53,472 nt of DNA from Gemmatimonadota bacterium (GTDB taxonomy: Bacteria > Gemmatimonadota > Gemmatimonadetes > Longimicrobiales > Gaopeijiaceae): NCBI GenBank assembly GCA_009838975.1, contig VXQO01000145.1, forward strand, positions 1 through 53,472, in the 5' to 3' direction. The position numbers were made by a program, and so were the translations under genes. Positions 42,137 through 51,052 of this stretch are shown piece by piece. The notes below the pieces were generated by a model, which saw only the letters and a program-made list of their open reading frames with translations, was not told the DNA's origin and searched no databases. Each line of letters opens with the position of its first letter. Within the stretch, counting starts at the first letter, position 1.

Positions 42137-42526
42137 CTAGGACAGGAACCTCTGAAGCGAGAGCAGCACGCCGATCCCGATAACCATGAGCCCGCCCATC
42201 CGAATTGTCATGCGGTTCTCAAGGTCTCGCAGCCCTGTACGGACCGAAGTCTCGATCTTCCCCATGTCGCTACGCAGGGAGGTCTCCATCTTCTCCATGT
42301 CGCCGCGGATGGAAGTCTCCATCTTCTCCATGTCGCCGCGGATGGAAGCCTCGACCCGCTTCAACTCAACACGGACCGACGTATCGACCTCCTGCAGATC
42401 CGCCTTGGTCGGGAAACGCTCCGCGAATCCCTCGGCGAAGGTGAGGACGAGCACCGTTGCCTGGGTCTCATCGAAACCCGCTTCGTCTCGCAACCTGTGG
42501 GCTGCCCGGAGTGTATCGAAGCCCAT
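42137..42526 (-). CDS. Coiled-coil membrane-tail protein (DUF1640-like)
   Basis: About 129 residues from the ATG at 42526, chosen because GGAGG lies five bases upstream; the earlier ATG at 42538 contains that site. The N-terminus MGFDTLRAAHRLRDEAGFDETQA matches DUF1640/CCDC90-like proteins. The middle is a coiled coil made of 11-residue units (SIRGDMEKMET), and the C-terminus MGGLMVIGIGVLLSLQRFL is a single membrane helix. The coil is encoded by a 33-bp tandem repeat. Function is unknown; relatives include MCU regulators in mitochondria. Confidence 0.78.
   Translation of the reverse strand: MGFDTLRAAHRLRDEAGFDETQATVLVLTFAEGFAERFPTKADLQEVDTSVRVELKRVEASIRGDMEKMETSIRGDMEKMETSLRSDMGKIETSVRTGLRDLENRMTIRMGGLMVIGIGVLLSLQRFLS
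42249..42347. repeat. 33-bp tandem repeat, three units
   Basis: Two perfect units (42282-42314 and 42315-42347) and a diverged third (42249-42281). The units are in frame and encode the 11-residue coiled-coil repeat. The identity of two copies points to recent duplication or conversion. Confidence 0.9.
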
Positions 42527-42747
42527 CATGACCTCCAAAATGTGGCGTCGCGATTGCAGCCGCCAGCGCGTCAGGAGCAGCGACGGCCGATAGGGACCAC
42601 AGTATTGGCCGGAAGGGCGGGCGGTTCCATGGCTCGATGGGCAGACTCTTCGGCAATGCGCGCGGGTGGCGGGGCGGTGACGAGTCCCCCCGGATACTGC
42701 GAGCGAATTTCGGGCCTCGCGATCGATTCCGAGCTGGGCGGGACCGC

Positions 42748-44247
42748 TTACGAAACCGGAGCGATCACCCTCCTGATCGCCTGTCCCGGATACACCCCGT
42801 CGACCACGCTCCCGTCGCGCACCACCGGCGTGCCGCCGACGAGCACATGCATGAATCCGCGCGAGGGGGTGGCCGGAGCATCGTAGTCCGCCATGTCCAG
42901 CACGGTCTCGGGATCGAAGAGGGCCAGGTCGGCATCGGCGCCCTCCTGCACCCGGCCCTTGCGGGCCATCACGGGAGCTGCGCCCTCAACCCGCCGGGCC
43001 GGCAGGATCGTCATCTTGGCGAGCGCGTCCATCAGGCTGATCACGCCCCGGTCGCGTGAATAGTGACCAAGAATGCGGGCGAACGTTCCGGCGCCACGCG
43101 GGTGCACCGAGGTGAACAGGAACGGAATGCCGTCACTTGCGGCGATCACATCCGGCTGCGCGACGATCCACTCGTTCGTTTCCTCGTTGCGGCCGTGGAT
43201 GACTACCCACCCGCCCTGCTCGCGATACTGCCGGAAGGTCTCCGTGTTCAGCCGCTCCGCCTGGCCGGGCCACTGCAGGCGCTGGTACTCCGAGTCGTCC
43301 AGCCCCTCCCATGGGTCGAACAGCGCGGACTCGATGAAGGTCGAAGACGCGGTGTACGGATACGCCTCCGTGGTGACGTCCAGCCCACGCTCCGCAGCGC
43401 CACGGATCAGGCCCAGGGCGTCCATCGCCGACTCGTCGGCGGAGGAATTGAGGTGGACGATGTGCAGCGACACGCCGGTTGCGGCCGCGTTCGCAATGAC
43501 CTCCTGGAACGGCCCGAGATTGCCGCCCTCGTCTGCTGCGCGCAGGTGCACGTAGGCCGGCACACCGTTTGCCGCGGCAGACTCGAAGAGGTCGATGATC
43601 TCGGTCCGCGAAGCGCCCGGGGTGTAGGTGATTCCGAAGCCGTACCCGAGGCCGCCTTCCTCCAGACCGCCCTCCATCAGAGCCGCCAGCTCGGCAACCT
43701 GTGCGTCGTCCAACTCCTGATAGATGATGTCCGAGCCCATCGACTCGTTCTCGCCCGGGGGCAGAGTCGGCTGGTGCCCGACATCGATACCCGCCAATAG
43801 CTTCGTTCGGGCATTCGGGTGGCTCACGGTCGCGCCGAAGTTGAGCAGCGTGCGGCCTTCGCGCGAGGCGTACCAGGCAGCCACCGGATAGACACCGATC
43901 TCCAACTCCAGTGCGGTGGTCACTCCGTCCAGCGCCTGCAGACGCTCGCCCACCGAACTCTGGCCGTGCGCGTGGAGGTCGATGAACCCGGGCGCCACCA
44001 CGAGCCCTGTCGCGTCGATGGTGTCGCTTCCCTCCAGCGCGTCCTCGGTGACCGCAACGATCGTCCCGCCGGTGATTCCCAGATTGCGCGTAGCGTCAAG
44101 CCCCGTTTCCGGGTCCATGACGCGGCCGTTCACGATGACGAGGTCGTGCGTGGAGCCCCGCATCCACCAGAATGCACCGAGGGCGCCGGCGACGACGACA
44201 GCGAGCAGCAATAGCTGATTGCGGGAGCCTGGAGAGAGTCGGGACAT
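42748..44247 (-). CDS. Membrane-anchored D-aminoacylase-type amidohydrolase
   Basis: 499 residues from the ATG at 44247. An N-terminal membrane anchor (QLLLLAVVVAGALGAFWW) precedes an amidohydrolase barrel. GFIDLHAHGQS carries the metal His pair (His92, His94); VHLRAADEGGN, GLGYGFGITYTPGA, HIVHLNSSA and EGADADLALFDPE are features of N-acyl-D-amino-acid deacylases and dihydroorotase-like enzymes. The usual metal-ligand Cys near 100 is not obvious. It should hydrolyse N-acyl-D-amino acids, fitting the D-amino-acid-oxidase-like gene elsewhere in the window, though the two are not linked. Upstream open sequence to 44496 is antisense read-through and rejected. Confidence 0.9.
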   Translation of the reverse strand: MSRLSPGSRNQLLLLAVVVAGALGAFWWMRGSTHDLVIVNGRVMDPETGLDATRNLGITGGTIVAVTEDALEGSDTIDATGLVVAPGFIDLHAHGQSSVGERLQALDGVTTALELEIGVYPVAAWYASREGRTLLNFGATVSHPNARTKLLAGIDVGHQPTLPPGENESMGSDIIYQELDDAQVAELAALMEGGLEEGGLGYGFGITYTPGASRTEIIDLFESAAANGVPAYVHLRAADEGGNLGPFQEVIANAAATGVSLHIVHLNSSADESAMDALGLIRGAAERGLDVTTEAYPYTASSTFIESALFDPWEGLDDSEYQRLQWPGQAERLNTETFRQYREQGGWVVIHGRNEETNEWIVAQPDVIAASDGIPFLFTSVHPRGAGTFARILGHYSRDRGVISLMDALAKMTILPARRVEGAAPVMARKGRVQEGADADLALFDPETVLDMADYDAPATPSRGFMHVLVGGTPVVRDGSVVDGVYPGQAIRRVIAPVS

Positions 44248-44351
44248 GGCAGGGCCTGTATGCGTTGCAGTAGGTGTGGCGGCGGAGCCGCTATGTCTGA
44301 GATTCCGCACCGGGGTGGCCGCGCGCAACCCTGCCCCCCGGGGCCGACCGG

Positions 44352-45515
44352 TCATGTTCCTCCAGGCATCAGCTCCGTTCCCGGGTGGAAAGCCGCCCAG
44401 GCGGCCCAGAAGGCGACGTAGGCATCGGCAATGGGGCGCAGCCTTCGCCGGGTTCCCGCCAGTGGTCCCGCAACGGGCGTACCGTCGACGGCCCATGTCG
44501 TACCGGTCAGGTCGTCCACCACACCGCCCTCGCCCGCGACGAAGTTGGCCGCCTGGGCGCCGACCTCCGGACGATACGCCATCGCAGCCTCGCGCGTTCC
44601 GTCCCAGATGACCATTCCGGGGGCGTCCCGGTAGGTGAACTCGAGGGCGGCGTGATCGCCCAGCGACGCCATCGCGCCAAAGGAAAACGCCTGGGCCGGC
44701 GTGCCGGGAGGACCGCCGGGCAGGCCCAGGACGCGCTCCTTCGGTGGCAGCCGCCCATCATCCAGCGGGATCGGGTGATCCAGGAAGTCGGCGTTGTGCG
44801 GATCCTCGTACTCGTCTCCGTACGGGTTGCGAACGTACAGCCGCCAGTCGCTGAAGCCGCCGGGCGCGCCCACCATGCGCGAATCGGGGTGCAGCGACCT
44901 CCAGCCGGCCATGGTCATTTCCACGGCCGGCAGCCTCTCGAGGCGGGTGCCGGTCTGCGGGCCGCAGCGGGCCTCGCCCAGCATCTGCAGCCAGAAGGAC
45001 TCCGGCACGTTGGTGTCGTACATGACGAGGTTGGCGTTGTAGAGCAGGCCCGAGACGCGCATTTCGGCGCCGCCCACCGCGTTGCGCCGGAAGGCCAGAG
45101 CCGACCCGGTGAGCGGGCAGTAGGTCACGACCATCCGGTCGTCGCCGTTGAAGTTCACGATCTCGTGGCGCCACATGATGTTGTGCGGAATCACGATCCA
45201 GTCCGCACCCAGCTGCACCGCGATCACGCGGTCGTGGTCGCGCACGAAGGAGTTGGCCGGAATCATCGGCGAGATGGGCACGATCTCGGGGTCGGTAAGC
45301 GCCGGAATCCCATCCCGCCCGACCCCGCCGTCGGCGAGGAAGGCGGGGTCGAGATCGCAGACGAGATCGTCGTCGGGGATCAGGCCGGTGCCGATCCCGC
45401 CCGCACCGTCGCACCCCACCAGCAACAGGGTGGAAAGGACGCACCACGGCGCCGCCCTGTGCGATTGCGCGGTGCCGACGTGAAGTGCGAACATTGTGGC
45501 GACCGGCCCGGTCAT
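44352..45515 (-). CDS. DUF3179 lipoprotein
   Basis: 387 residues. The N-terminus has a hydrophobic stretch with a lipobox (LLLVGC); the first ~20 residues before it are long for a signal, so a start nearer CVLSTLLLVGC is possible. Core motifs IVIPHNIMWRHEIVN, VVTYCPLTGSALAF, RVSGLLYNANLVMYD and SFWLQMLGEA are diagnostic for DUF3179, a Cys-containing family of unknown function widespread in marine bacteria. The conserved Cys in YCPLTGS is present. It is divergent from the TonB receptor gene. Confidence 0.9.
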   Translation of the reverse strand: MTGPVATMFALHVGTAQSHRAAPWCVLSTLLLVGCDGAGGIGTGLIPDDDLVCDLDPAFLADGGVGRDGIPALTDPEIVPISPMIPANSFVRDHDRVIAVQLGADWIVIPHNIMWRHEIVNFNGDDRMVVTYCPLTGSALAFRRNAVGGAEMRVSGLLYNANLVMYDTNVPESFWLQMLGEARCGPQTGTRLERLPAVEMTMAGWRSLHPDSRMVGAPGGFSDWRLYVRNPYGDEYEDPHNADFLDHPIPLDDGRLPPKERVLGLPGGPPGTPAQAFSFGAMASLGDHAALEFTYRDAPGMVIWDGTREAAMAYRPEVGAQAANFVAGEGGVVDDLTGTTWAVDGTPVAGPLAGTRRRLRPIADAYVAFWAAWAAFHPGTELMPGGT

Positions 45516-45638
45516 GGATGGTCCGAGGTGGCGGAAAGGTCCCTGCTGTTGTGGGAATGTCCATGCGACATGACCCGGGCCACAACCCCAACCTGATATC
45601 AGGCAAGCGTCCGCGCACGCTCACGGAACCCCGTCACG
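45516..45638. promoter_or_regulatory. Divergent control region with palindrome
   Basis: 123 bases between the DUF3179 and TonB-receptor genes. It holds a perfect 12-bp palindrome CCTGATATCAGG (45592-45603), 36 bases before the receptor ATG, and a shorter inverted repeat ATGTC-catgc-GACAT near 45558. Both could be operators. Neither resembles the 22-bp motif. Confidence 0.4.
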
Positions 45639-48600
45639 ATGAGATCAGGCAGCCGAACCCGCTCCCGCCGCCCTCCCACCCCCCTCACGCTGCCAGCCTG
45701 TGCGCTCACGCTGGGACTTTTCCTCGCGGCCATACCCTGCCCGGCTTCCGCCCAGTCGCAGGCGTCCACGGGCGTGATCCGGGGCCAGGTTCTGGACGCG
45801 ACCGGCACACCCGTTGCCGGAGCGGTCGTCGAGATCGTGCACCTCGAGACGGCGCTGGCGACCACGGTGCGCACCACCTCTGCCGGCACTTTCGTGCGCC
45901 CGCTCCTTCCGCTCGGACGCTACGACGTTGCCGCGCGGGCCGAAGGTCAGCTCGGATCGGCCGGCTCACCCGGCCTGGTGCTGCGCGTCGGCGAGGAACT
46001 GTCGGTGACGCTGCGCTTCGGCGTGGTCGAGCTGGAGGGGATCACGGTCGAGGGACATCGTCAGCAACTCGTGCACCCCGAGGACGTTACGAGTTCGACC
46101 AGGCTGCCCGGGGAGGTGGTCGACGCGCTCCCCAACAACGGGCGCAACTACCTCGACCTGGCGCTGCTGACTCCCGGGGTCGCGATCTCGCAGGGGCCGG
46201 ACGGAGACGAGCTGAACATCAGCGGCCAGCGCGGGATCTTCAACAACTTCATCGTCGACGGGGCCGACTTCAACAATCCGTTCTTCGGCGAGCAGCGGGG
46301 AGGGCAGCGGCCGGCGTTCACCTTCAGCCAGGATGCCATCGAGGAAGTCGTGGTGGTCAACCAGGGCGCCACGGCCGAGTTCGGGCGGTCGGCCGGGGGG
46401 TTTGTGAATGTTATCACAAAGTCTGGAAGCAACGAGTTCGCGGGTTCCGCGCACTACTTCGGCCAGTGGGACGGGGTGTCGGCGGCGTATCCGGCTGCGC
46501 TGCAGGCGGGAGAGCCGGACTTTCTGCGGAGCCAGTTCGGCTTCACCGTCGGCGGGCCGATCGTGCGCGACCGTGCGTTCTATTTCGTGGCGTACGACCA
46601 GCAGGCGGCGACCGAGACCAAGCAGGCCCGGCGGCTGGTCCGCGAACCCGGGAACCTGGCGCGGCTCCGGGACTTTCTGACTTCACGGTGGCCCGGGCTC
46701 TTTGACGACGAGTTCGGGCCCATCACCCGCACCGACGATGCCCGCGCGTTGCTTTTCAAGACCGATTTCCATCTCGACGGGAGCAACCAGCTCTCGTTCA
46801 AGTACAACTACAACTGGTCCGAGCAGCTGAACGGCACCTTCGACGTGGACTCGTGGGGAGTGTCGGCCAACGGGGTCGAGACCGACGAGGCGCACGCCTT
46901 CAACTTCAGCTGGCGGTCGCTGATCGGGAGCACGATGTCGCACGAGCTGCGCGTGCAGTGGGCGCGGGAGGACCGGGTGCGCTGGTACGACGGGCCGCTG
47001 ATGCCGGGTTCGGTGCCTCCCGCCACGCCGCAGTTCGCGAAGCTGGGCGGGCGCCCCTTTCCCGACATCGGCATGGACTTCGCCGACGGTTTCCGAATCG
47101 GACTGCCGTTCTTCCTGCCCATCGATCCGGCGTACGACACGCGGCTGCAGGTGGTGGACAACTGGTCGTGGCTGACGGGCCGCCACCTGCTCAAGGCGGG
47201 CGTCGAGTACAACCGGACGGGGATTACCCAGCAGTTCATCGGCTTCGCAAACGGCCGTTACATCTTCGACTCGGTCGACGGCTTCATCAACTTCGTGACG
47301 CAGGGGAGCCGGTACGTGACGTGTTCGGACAGGTCGGACAGCGCAACCGGGGAATGTCCCGCGGGGACCGCCATCACGGGACCCGTGCTCACCTACCTGC
47401 AGTCGGGTACGGTTCCGGGGGTGGCGCCGGACCGCCTGGGCAGGGGTGACTTCGGGGTGGACGAACTGGCGCTCTTCGCGCAGGACACCTGGAAACCGAA
47501 CGACCGGATGACGGTGAACCTCGGCCTGCGCTGGGAGGGAACCTGGCACCCCCAGGTCGCGGTCCAGCCGGAGGCGACCTTCTTCTCGCCGTATCTGAAC
47601 GACCCGCGATTCCCCTCCGACGGGACGATCCCCGACGATCTCGACAATTTCCAGCCGCGGCTTGGCCTGGCGTGGGATGTCGGCGGCGACGGCCGGACCG
47701 TCGTTCGGCTCAACGCCGGCGCGTACCATGCGCGCATTCCCATTCTGGTGTTCGCGCAGAGCGTGACCACGAACGGTGCGTTCCAGCAGATCTTCTTCCG
47801 GAGCAGCTTCGGGCTGCCGGACCAGGGGCCGCCCGCGATCGGCGAGCTCATCGACGGGAGCGCCACGGCGCCCTTCCTTCCCGACATACACGTCACGGCC
47901 AAGGACCTGGAGTTGCCGCGCACCTGGTCGTTCGCGGCCGAGATCGAACGGGAGCTGCCCGGTGAAGTCGCCGCGAGTCTCTCGTACCAGCACGCGCGCG
48001 GCGACCACCTCTTCCGGTTCGTCAACCGCAACGACCCGGTCTTCGGGTCGCCGTTCGGGATCGGCACCCACCCCGGAGGGGGCGGCATCGGCACGCTGAC
48101 GGTGGCGGAGAGCACGGCAGGGTCACGCTACCACGCCGTGACGGCCGGTCTGCGCGCCCACGACGCCCTGGACGGGCGGCTGGCCCTCGACCTGAGCTAC
48201 ACGCTGTCGTTCGACAGGTCGGACGACGACAACGAGCGCGATCCCTTCACATTCCGGTATGCGGATGCGTCCAATCTGGCGCCCGACTTCGGCTGGTCCG
48301 ATCGGGACCGGCGCCACAAGGCCACCGGCTACCTGGCGTTCTCCCTGCCCGGGGACGTCGCGTTCAGCAACATCCTGCGCTACCTGTCGGCGTCGCCCGT
48401 CTCGGAGAGCTGTGCGCGGCGCGGCGAGCGGGCCGCCCAGCCCTCGGACCGCATCTGCACGGACGGCGAGATCCTTGAGCGCAACACGCTGCGCCGCGAC
48501 AACGCGTTCTTCACATGGGACATCAAGCTGTCGCGGCCCTTCGCTGTCGGCGGCGAGCGGACGGTCGAGCCCGTCTTCGAGGTCTTCAACCTGACGAACG

Positions 48601-48716
48601 CCGACAACTCGCTCGACACCGCCAGCGGCTCGCTGCTCTTCAACTTCGACGGTTCCATCCGCAGCGGGCTGGGGGATACCCGGCGAGCGCAACTGGGTGC
48701 GCGGCTACGCTTCTGA
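45639..48716 (+). CDS. Oar-like TonB-dependent outer-membrane receptor
   Basis: 1025 residues. The signal peptide ends near PASAQSQ (38). A carboxypeptidase-regulatory-like domain (GVIRGQVLDATGTPVAGAVVEIVHL..., about 45-130) leads to a plug domain (LTPGVAISQGPDGDELNISGQRGIFNNFIVDGADFNNPFFG and IEEVVVVNQGATAEFGRSAGGFVNVITKSGSN, about 150-265), followed by a long barrel ending ARLRF. The plug matches the Oar/adventurous-gliding-type TonB receptors rather than siderophore receptors. No SusD follows, so it works alone. The ligand may be a peptide or protein, as suggested by many nearby peptidases, but that is inference. Its barrel carries a Cys pair near 570. Confidence 0.95.
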   Translation: MRSGSRTRSRRPPTPLTLPACALTLGLFLAAIPCPASAQSQASTGVIRGQVLDATGTPVAGAVVEIVHLETALATTVRTTSAGTFVRPLLPLGRYDVAARAEGQLGSAGSPGLVLRVGEELSVTLRFGVVELEGITVEGHRQQLVHPEDVTSSTRLPGEVVDALPNNGRNYLDLALLTPGVAISQGPDGDELNISGQRGIFNNFIVDGADFNNPFFGEQRGGQRPAFTFSQDAIEEVVVVNQGATAEFGRSAGGFVNVITKSGSNEFAGSAHYFGQWDGVSAAYPAALQAGEPDFLRSQFGFTVGGPIVRDRAFYFVAYDQQAATETKQARRLVREPGNLARLRDFLTSRWPGLFDDEFGPITRTDDARALLFKTDFHLDGSNQLSFKYNYNWSEQLNGTFDVDSWGVSANGVETDEAHAFNFSWRSLIGSTMSHELRVQWAREDRVRWYDGPLMPGSVPPATPQFAKLGGRPFPDIGMDFADGFRIGLPFFLPIDPAYDTRLQVVDNWSWLTGRHLLKAGVEYNRTGITQQFIGFANGRYIFDSVDGFINFVTQGSRYVTCSDRSDSATGECPAGTAITGPVLTYLQSGTVPGVAPDRLGRGDFGVDELALFAQDTWKPNDRMTVNLGLRWEGTWHPQVAVQPEATFFSPYLNDPRFPSDGTIPDDLDNFQPRLGLAWDVGGDGRTVVRLNAGAYHARIPILVFAQSVTTNGAFQQIFFRSSFGLPDQGPPAIGELIDGSATAPFLPDIHVTAKDLELPRTWSFAAEIERELPGEVAASLSYQHARGDHLFRFVNRNDPVFGSPFGIGTHPGGGGIGTLTVAESTAGSRYHAVTAGLRAHDALDGRLALDLSYTLSFDRSDDDNERDPFTFRYADASNLAPDFGWSDRDRRHKATGYLAFSLPGDVAFSNILRYLSASPVSESCARRGERAAQPSDRICTDGEILERNTLRRDNAFFTWDIKLSRPFAVGGERTVEPVFEVFNLTNADNSLDTASGSLLFNFDGSIRSGLGDTRRAQLGARLRF

Positions 48717-48732
48717 GGGTCGGCCCGAAGGC

Positions 48733-50004
48733 CTACACCAGTCCCCCGATCACCCCCAGCAGCCGCTCCACGTCGTCGCGGTTGTTGAACATCCCCACGG
48801 CGGCCCGCAGCAGCTTCCCGTCTTCCTGAAAGGTGACCGCCACGCCTTCGTCGGCGAGGGCCCGGCCCAACCGCTCGTGGTCGAGCCCGTGATGGAAGCT
48901 GACGATCGCCGACGGATTGTTCGGCGGAGTGAACATCCGCATGCCCAGCGCCCGGGCGCCTTCGCCCAACTCTGCCGCCAGGGAGTGGGTATGTTGGGCA
49001 ATCCTGTCGAGCCCGACCTGTCCCAGAAACTCGAGAGCGGCGTCCAGCGCGGTGACCGGCCCGTAGGCGGGGTTGGCGTATTCCAGCTTCTCGGCACTGG
49101 TCTTCAGTCGAAAGCGGTGTCCGGGCAGGGTTTCGGCGACCTGCCGGTGCCCGTACCGGTCCGCGTTCAGCCACTCCAGGTGTTGGCGGCGCACGTAGAA
49201 GGGCGCGCAGCCGAAGTCCGCGTGCAGCCACTTGTAGCCGTTGCCGCAGGCGAAATCGACCCCTTCGTCGTGGAGGTTGGTCGGGAATGTGCCCCATGCC
49301 TGGATCGCATCGGCGAAGAGGTAGGCGCCGTGGGCGTGCGCGAGGTCGGCCAGGGCGGGAAGGTCGTAGCGGAAGCCATTGCGATTCGACACCCACGCCA
49401 CGCTGATCAGCCGGGTCCGCTGGTCGGTTCGCGCGGCAAAGTCGTCGACGGTCACGACGCCATCCCGAGAGGGGATGATCCTCAGTTCGATCCCGGCCCG
49501 CCGCTCCAGCTCGCGGTAGAGCACGAAGGTCGTCACGAAGTGCAGCTCGTCCACGACCACGTTGTCGCCGGCCTGCCATTCCATCGCGCTTACGATGATG
49601 TTCTCGGCGCCGCTCGTCGCGTAGAGAAAGGCGAGTTCGTCCTCATCGGCGCCGAACATGTCCGAGAAGCGGGAGCGTGCACCCGCAATGGCCTCGCGGC
49701 CCGCGGCCGCGTCGCGGCGGCGCATCTTGTTGTCGGCGTACGCGTGCAGCGCATCGCGGACAGGGACGGGCAGCGGTCCCACCGAAGCCGTGTTGAGGTA
49801 CGCAAGCTCGTCGGTAACCGGAAAGCTGCCGCGTACCCCGAGAGGGTCGTCATCGGAACCGTTTTTGGCGGAAGGCAAGTGCCGGTCCGCGCCGGGCCGT
49901 TCGCGTGACTCCGGATAGGCTCCGCCGGTGCGGATTCCCGGAATTGTCGCCAATCCGGCCGCGGCCGAAGTCGTCAGGAATCGTCGTCGGTTCAAGCGGT
50001 TCAT
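48733..50004 (-). CDS. Tat-exported class V aminotransferase-like PLP protein
   Basis: 423 residues. The Tat signal NRRRFLTTSAAAGLATIPG is followed by a class V aminotransferase fold: DELAYLNTASVGPLP, TSGAENIIVSAMEW, Asp232 in LFADAIQAWG and the PLP Lys258 in CGNGYKWLHADFGCAPFYV. Export of a PLP enzyme by the Tat system is consistent with folding in the cytoplasm before secretion. The closest named relatives are isopenicillin-N-epimerase-like or cysteine-desulfurase-like proteins, but the substrate is unknown. Convergent with the TonB receptor, 16 bases apart, and divergent from cysD. Confidence 0.9.
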   Translation of the reverse strand: MNRLNRRRFLTTSAAAGLATIPGIRTGGAYPESRERPGADRHLPSAKNGSDDDPLGVRGSFPVTDELAYLNTASVGPLPVPVRDALHAYADNKMRRRDAAAGREAIAGARSRFSDMFGADEDELAFLYATSGAENIIVSAMEWQAGDNVVVDELHFVTTFVLYRELERRAGIELRIIPSRDGVVTVDDFAARTDQRTRLISVAWVSNRNGFRYDLPALADLAHAHGAYLFADAIQAWGTFPTNLHDEGVDFACGNGYKWLHADFGCAPFYVRRQHLEWLNADRYGHRQVAETLPGHRFRLKTSAEKLEYANPAYGPVTALDAALEFLGQVGLDRIAQHTHSLAAELGEGARALGMRMFTPPNNPSAIVSFHHGLDHERLGRALADEGVAVTFQEDGKLLRAAVGMFNNRDDVERLLGVIGGLV

Positions 50005-50122
50005 GCATGCCTCCCTGAGACCTTGTTGCGCCTGTCAGGCCCGTGTAAGCTTGTGTTCCGGATGAGCATAGGCGTTGGTGCCGACCGCTCGAACGCTCCA
50101 CGACGGTAACACCGTGTCCCCA

Positions 50123-51052
50123 ATGTCGACCAGCGCAAAAGCCCCTTCACGCTACCCTGACACGCATCGCGCGGCCCTCGAATCGGAGGCCATCGAGATC
50201 ATCCGCGAGGGTATCGCGGTTGCGGCGCGACCCGTCATGCTCCATTCCATCGGCAAGGACTCTTGCGTCCTCCTGCACCTGGCCCGCAAGGCGTTCTGGC
50301 CCGCCCCGCCTCCCATGCCGCTGCTGCACGTCGACACCACATGGAAGTTCCGCGACATGATCGCCTTCCGAGACCGGATGGCGGCGGAGACCGAAGTCCG
50401 CCTGATCGTCCACACGAACCGGGAGGGTGTCGACGCGGGCATAACCCCGTTCACCCACGGGTCGGACCACTACACCCAGGTGATGAAGACGGTGGCCCTG
50501 CGCCAGGCGCTCGACGCGGGCCGTTACGACATGATCCTTGTCGGAGCGCGCCGGGACGAAGAAAAATCCCGTGCCAAGGAGCGAATCTTCTCACTTCGCA
50601 ATGCCCGGCACAAGTGGGATCCCAAAGCCCAGCGGCCGGAGTTGTGGCACCTCTACAACACCCGTCTCAAGGACGGCGAGTCCCTCCGCATCTCCCCGCT
50701 CTCCAACTGGTCGGAAGCCGACGTCTGGCGCTACATCGCCGCGGAGGCAATCCCCATCGTACCGCTTTACCGTGCCGCCGAGCGCCCCGTGGTGGAGCGC
50801 GACGGCCAGTTGATCATGGTCGACGACGACCGCATTCCGCTCGCACCCGGCGAGGTCCCCACCCGCTGCCGTGTCCGCTTCCGCACGCTCGGATGCTATC
50901 CGCTCACGGCCGCGGTCGAGAGCGACGCGGACACACTGGACGCGATCATCGCCGAAACGCTCGCGACCGACCACTCCGAGCGTGAAGGCCGCCTCATCGA
51001 CCACGACTCGGAAGCCTCGATGGAGCGCAAGAAGAGGGAGGGCTACTTCTAG
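50123..51052 (+). CDS. cysD: Sulfate adenylyltransferase subunit 2
   Basis: 309 residues from the ATG at 50123. The PP-loop-type ATP site is SIGKDS (42-47), and the block [20 protein letters not shown] is characteristic of CysD rather than PAPS reductase. With CysN it activates sulfate with ATP to APS. The ORF runs directly into cysNC with no gap (stop 51050-51052, ATG 51053). In this window sulfate activation could feed cysteine synthesis or PAPS for the sulfotransferase at 14713-17232. Confidence 0.96.
   Translation: MSTSAKAPSRYPDTHRAALESEAIEIIREGIAVAARPVMLHSIGKDSCVLLHLARKAFWPAPPPMPLLHVDTTWKFRDMIAFRDRMAAETEVRLIVHTNREGVDAGITPFTHGSDHYTQVMKTVALRQALDAGRYDMILVGARRDEEKSRAKERIFSLRNARHKWDPKAQRPELWHLYNTRLKDGESLRISPLSNWSEADVWRYIAAEAIPIVPLYRAAERPVVERDGQLIMVDDDRIPLAPGEVPTRCRVRFRTLGCYPLTAAVESDADTLDAIIAETLATDHSEREGRLIDHDSEASMERKKREGYF

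Noticed and set aside
42249-42347. The 33-bp repeats as a CRISPR-like array
   Set aside because: Units abut without spacers, lie in frame in a coiled-coil gene and have no cas genes nearby.
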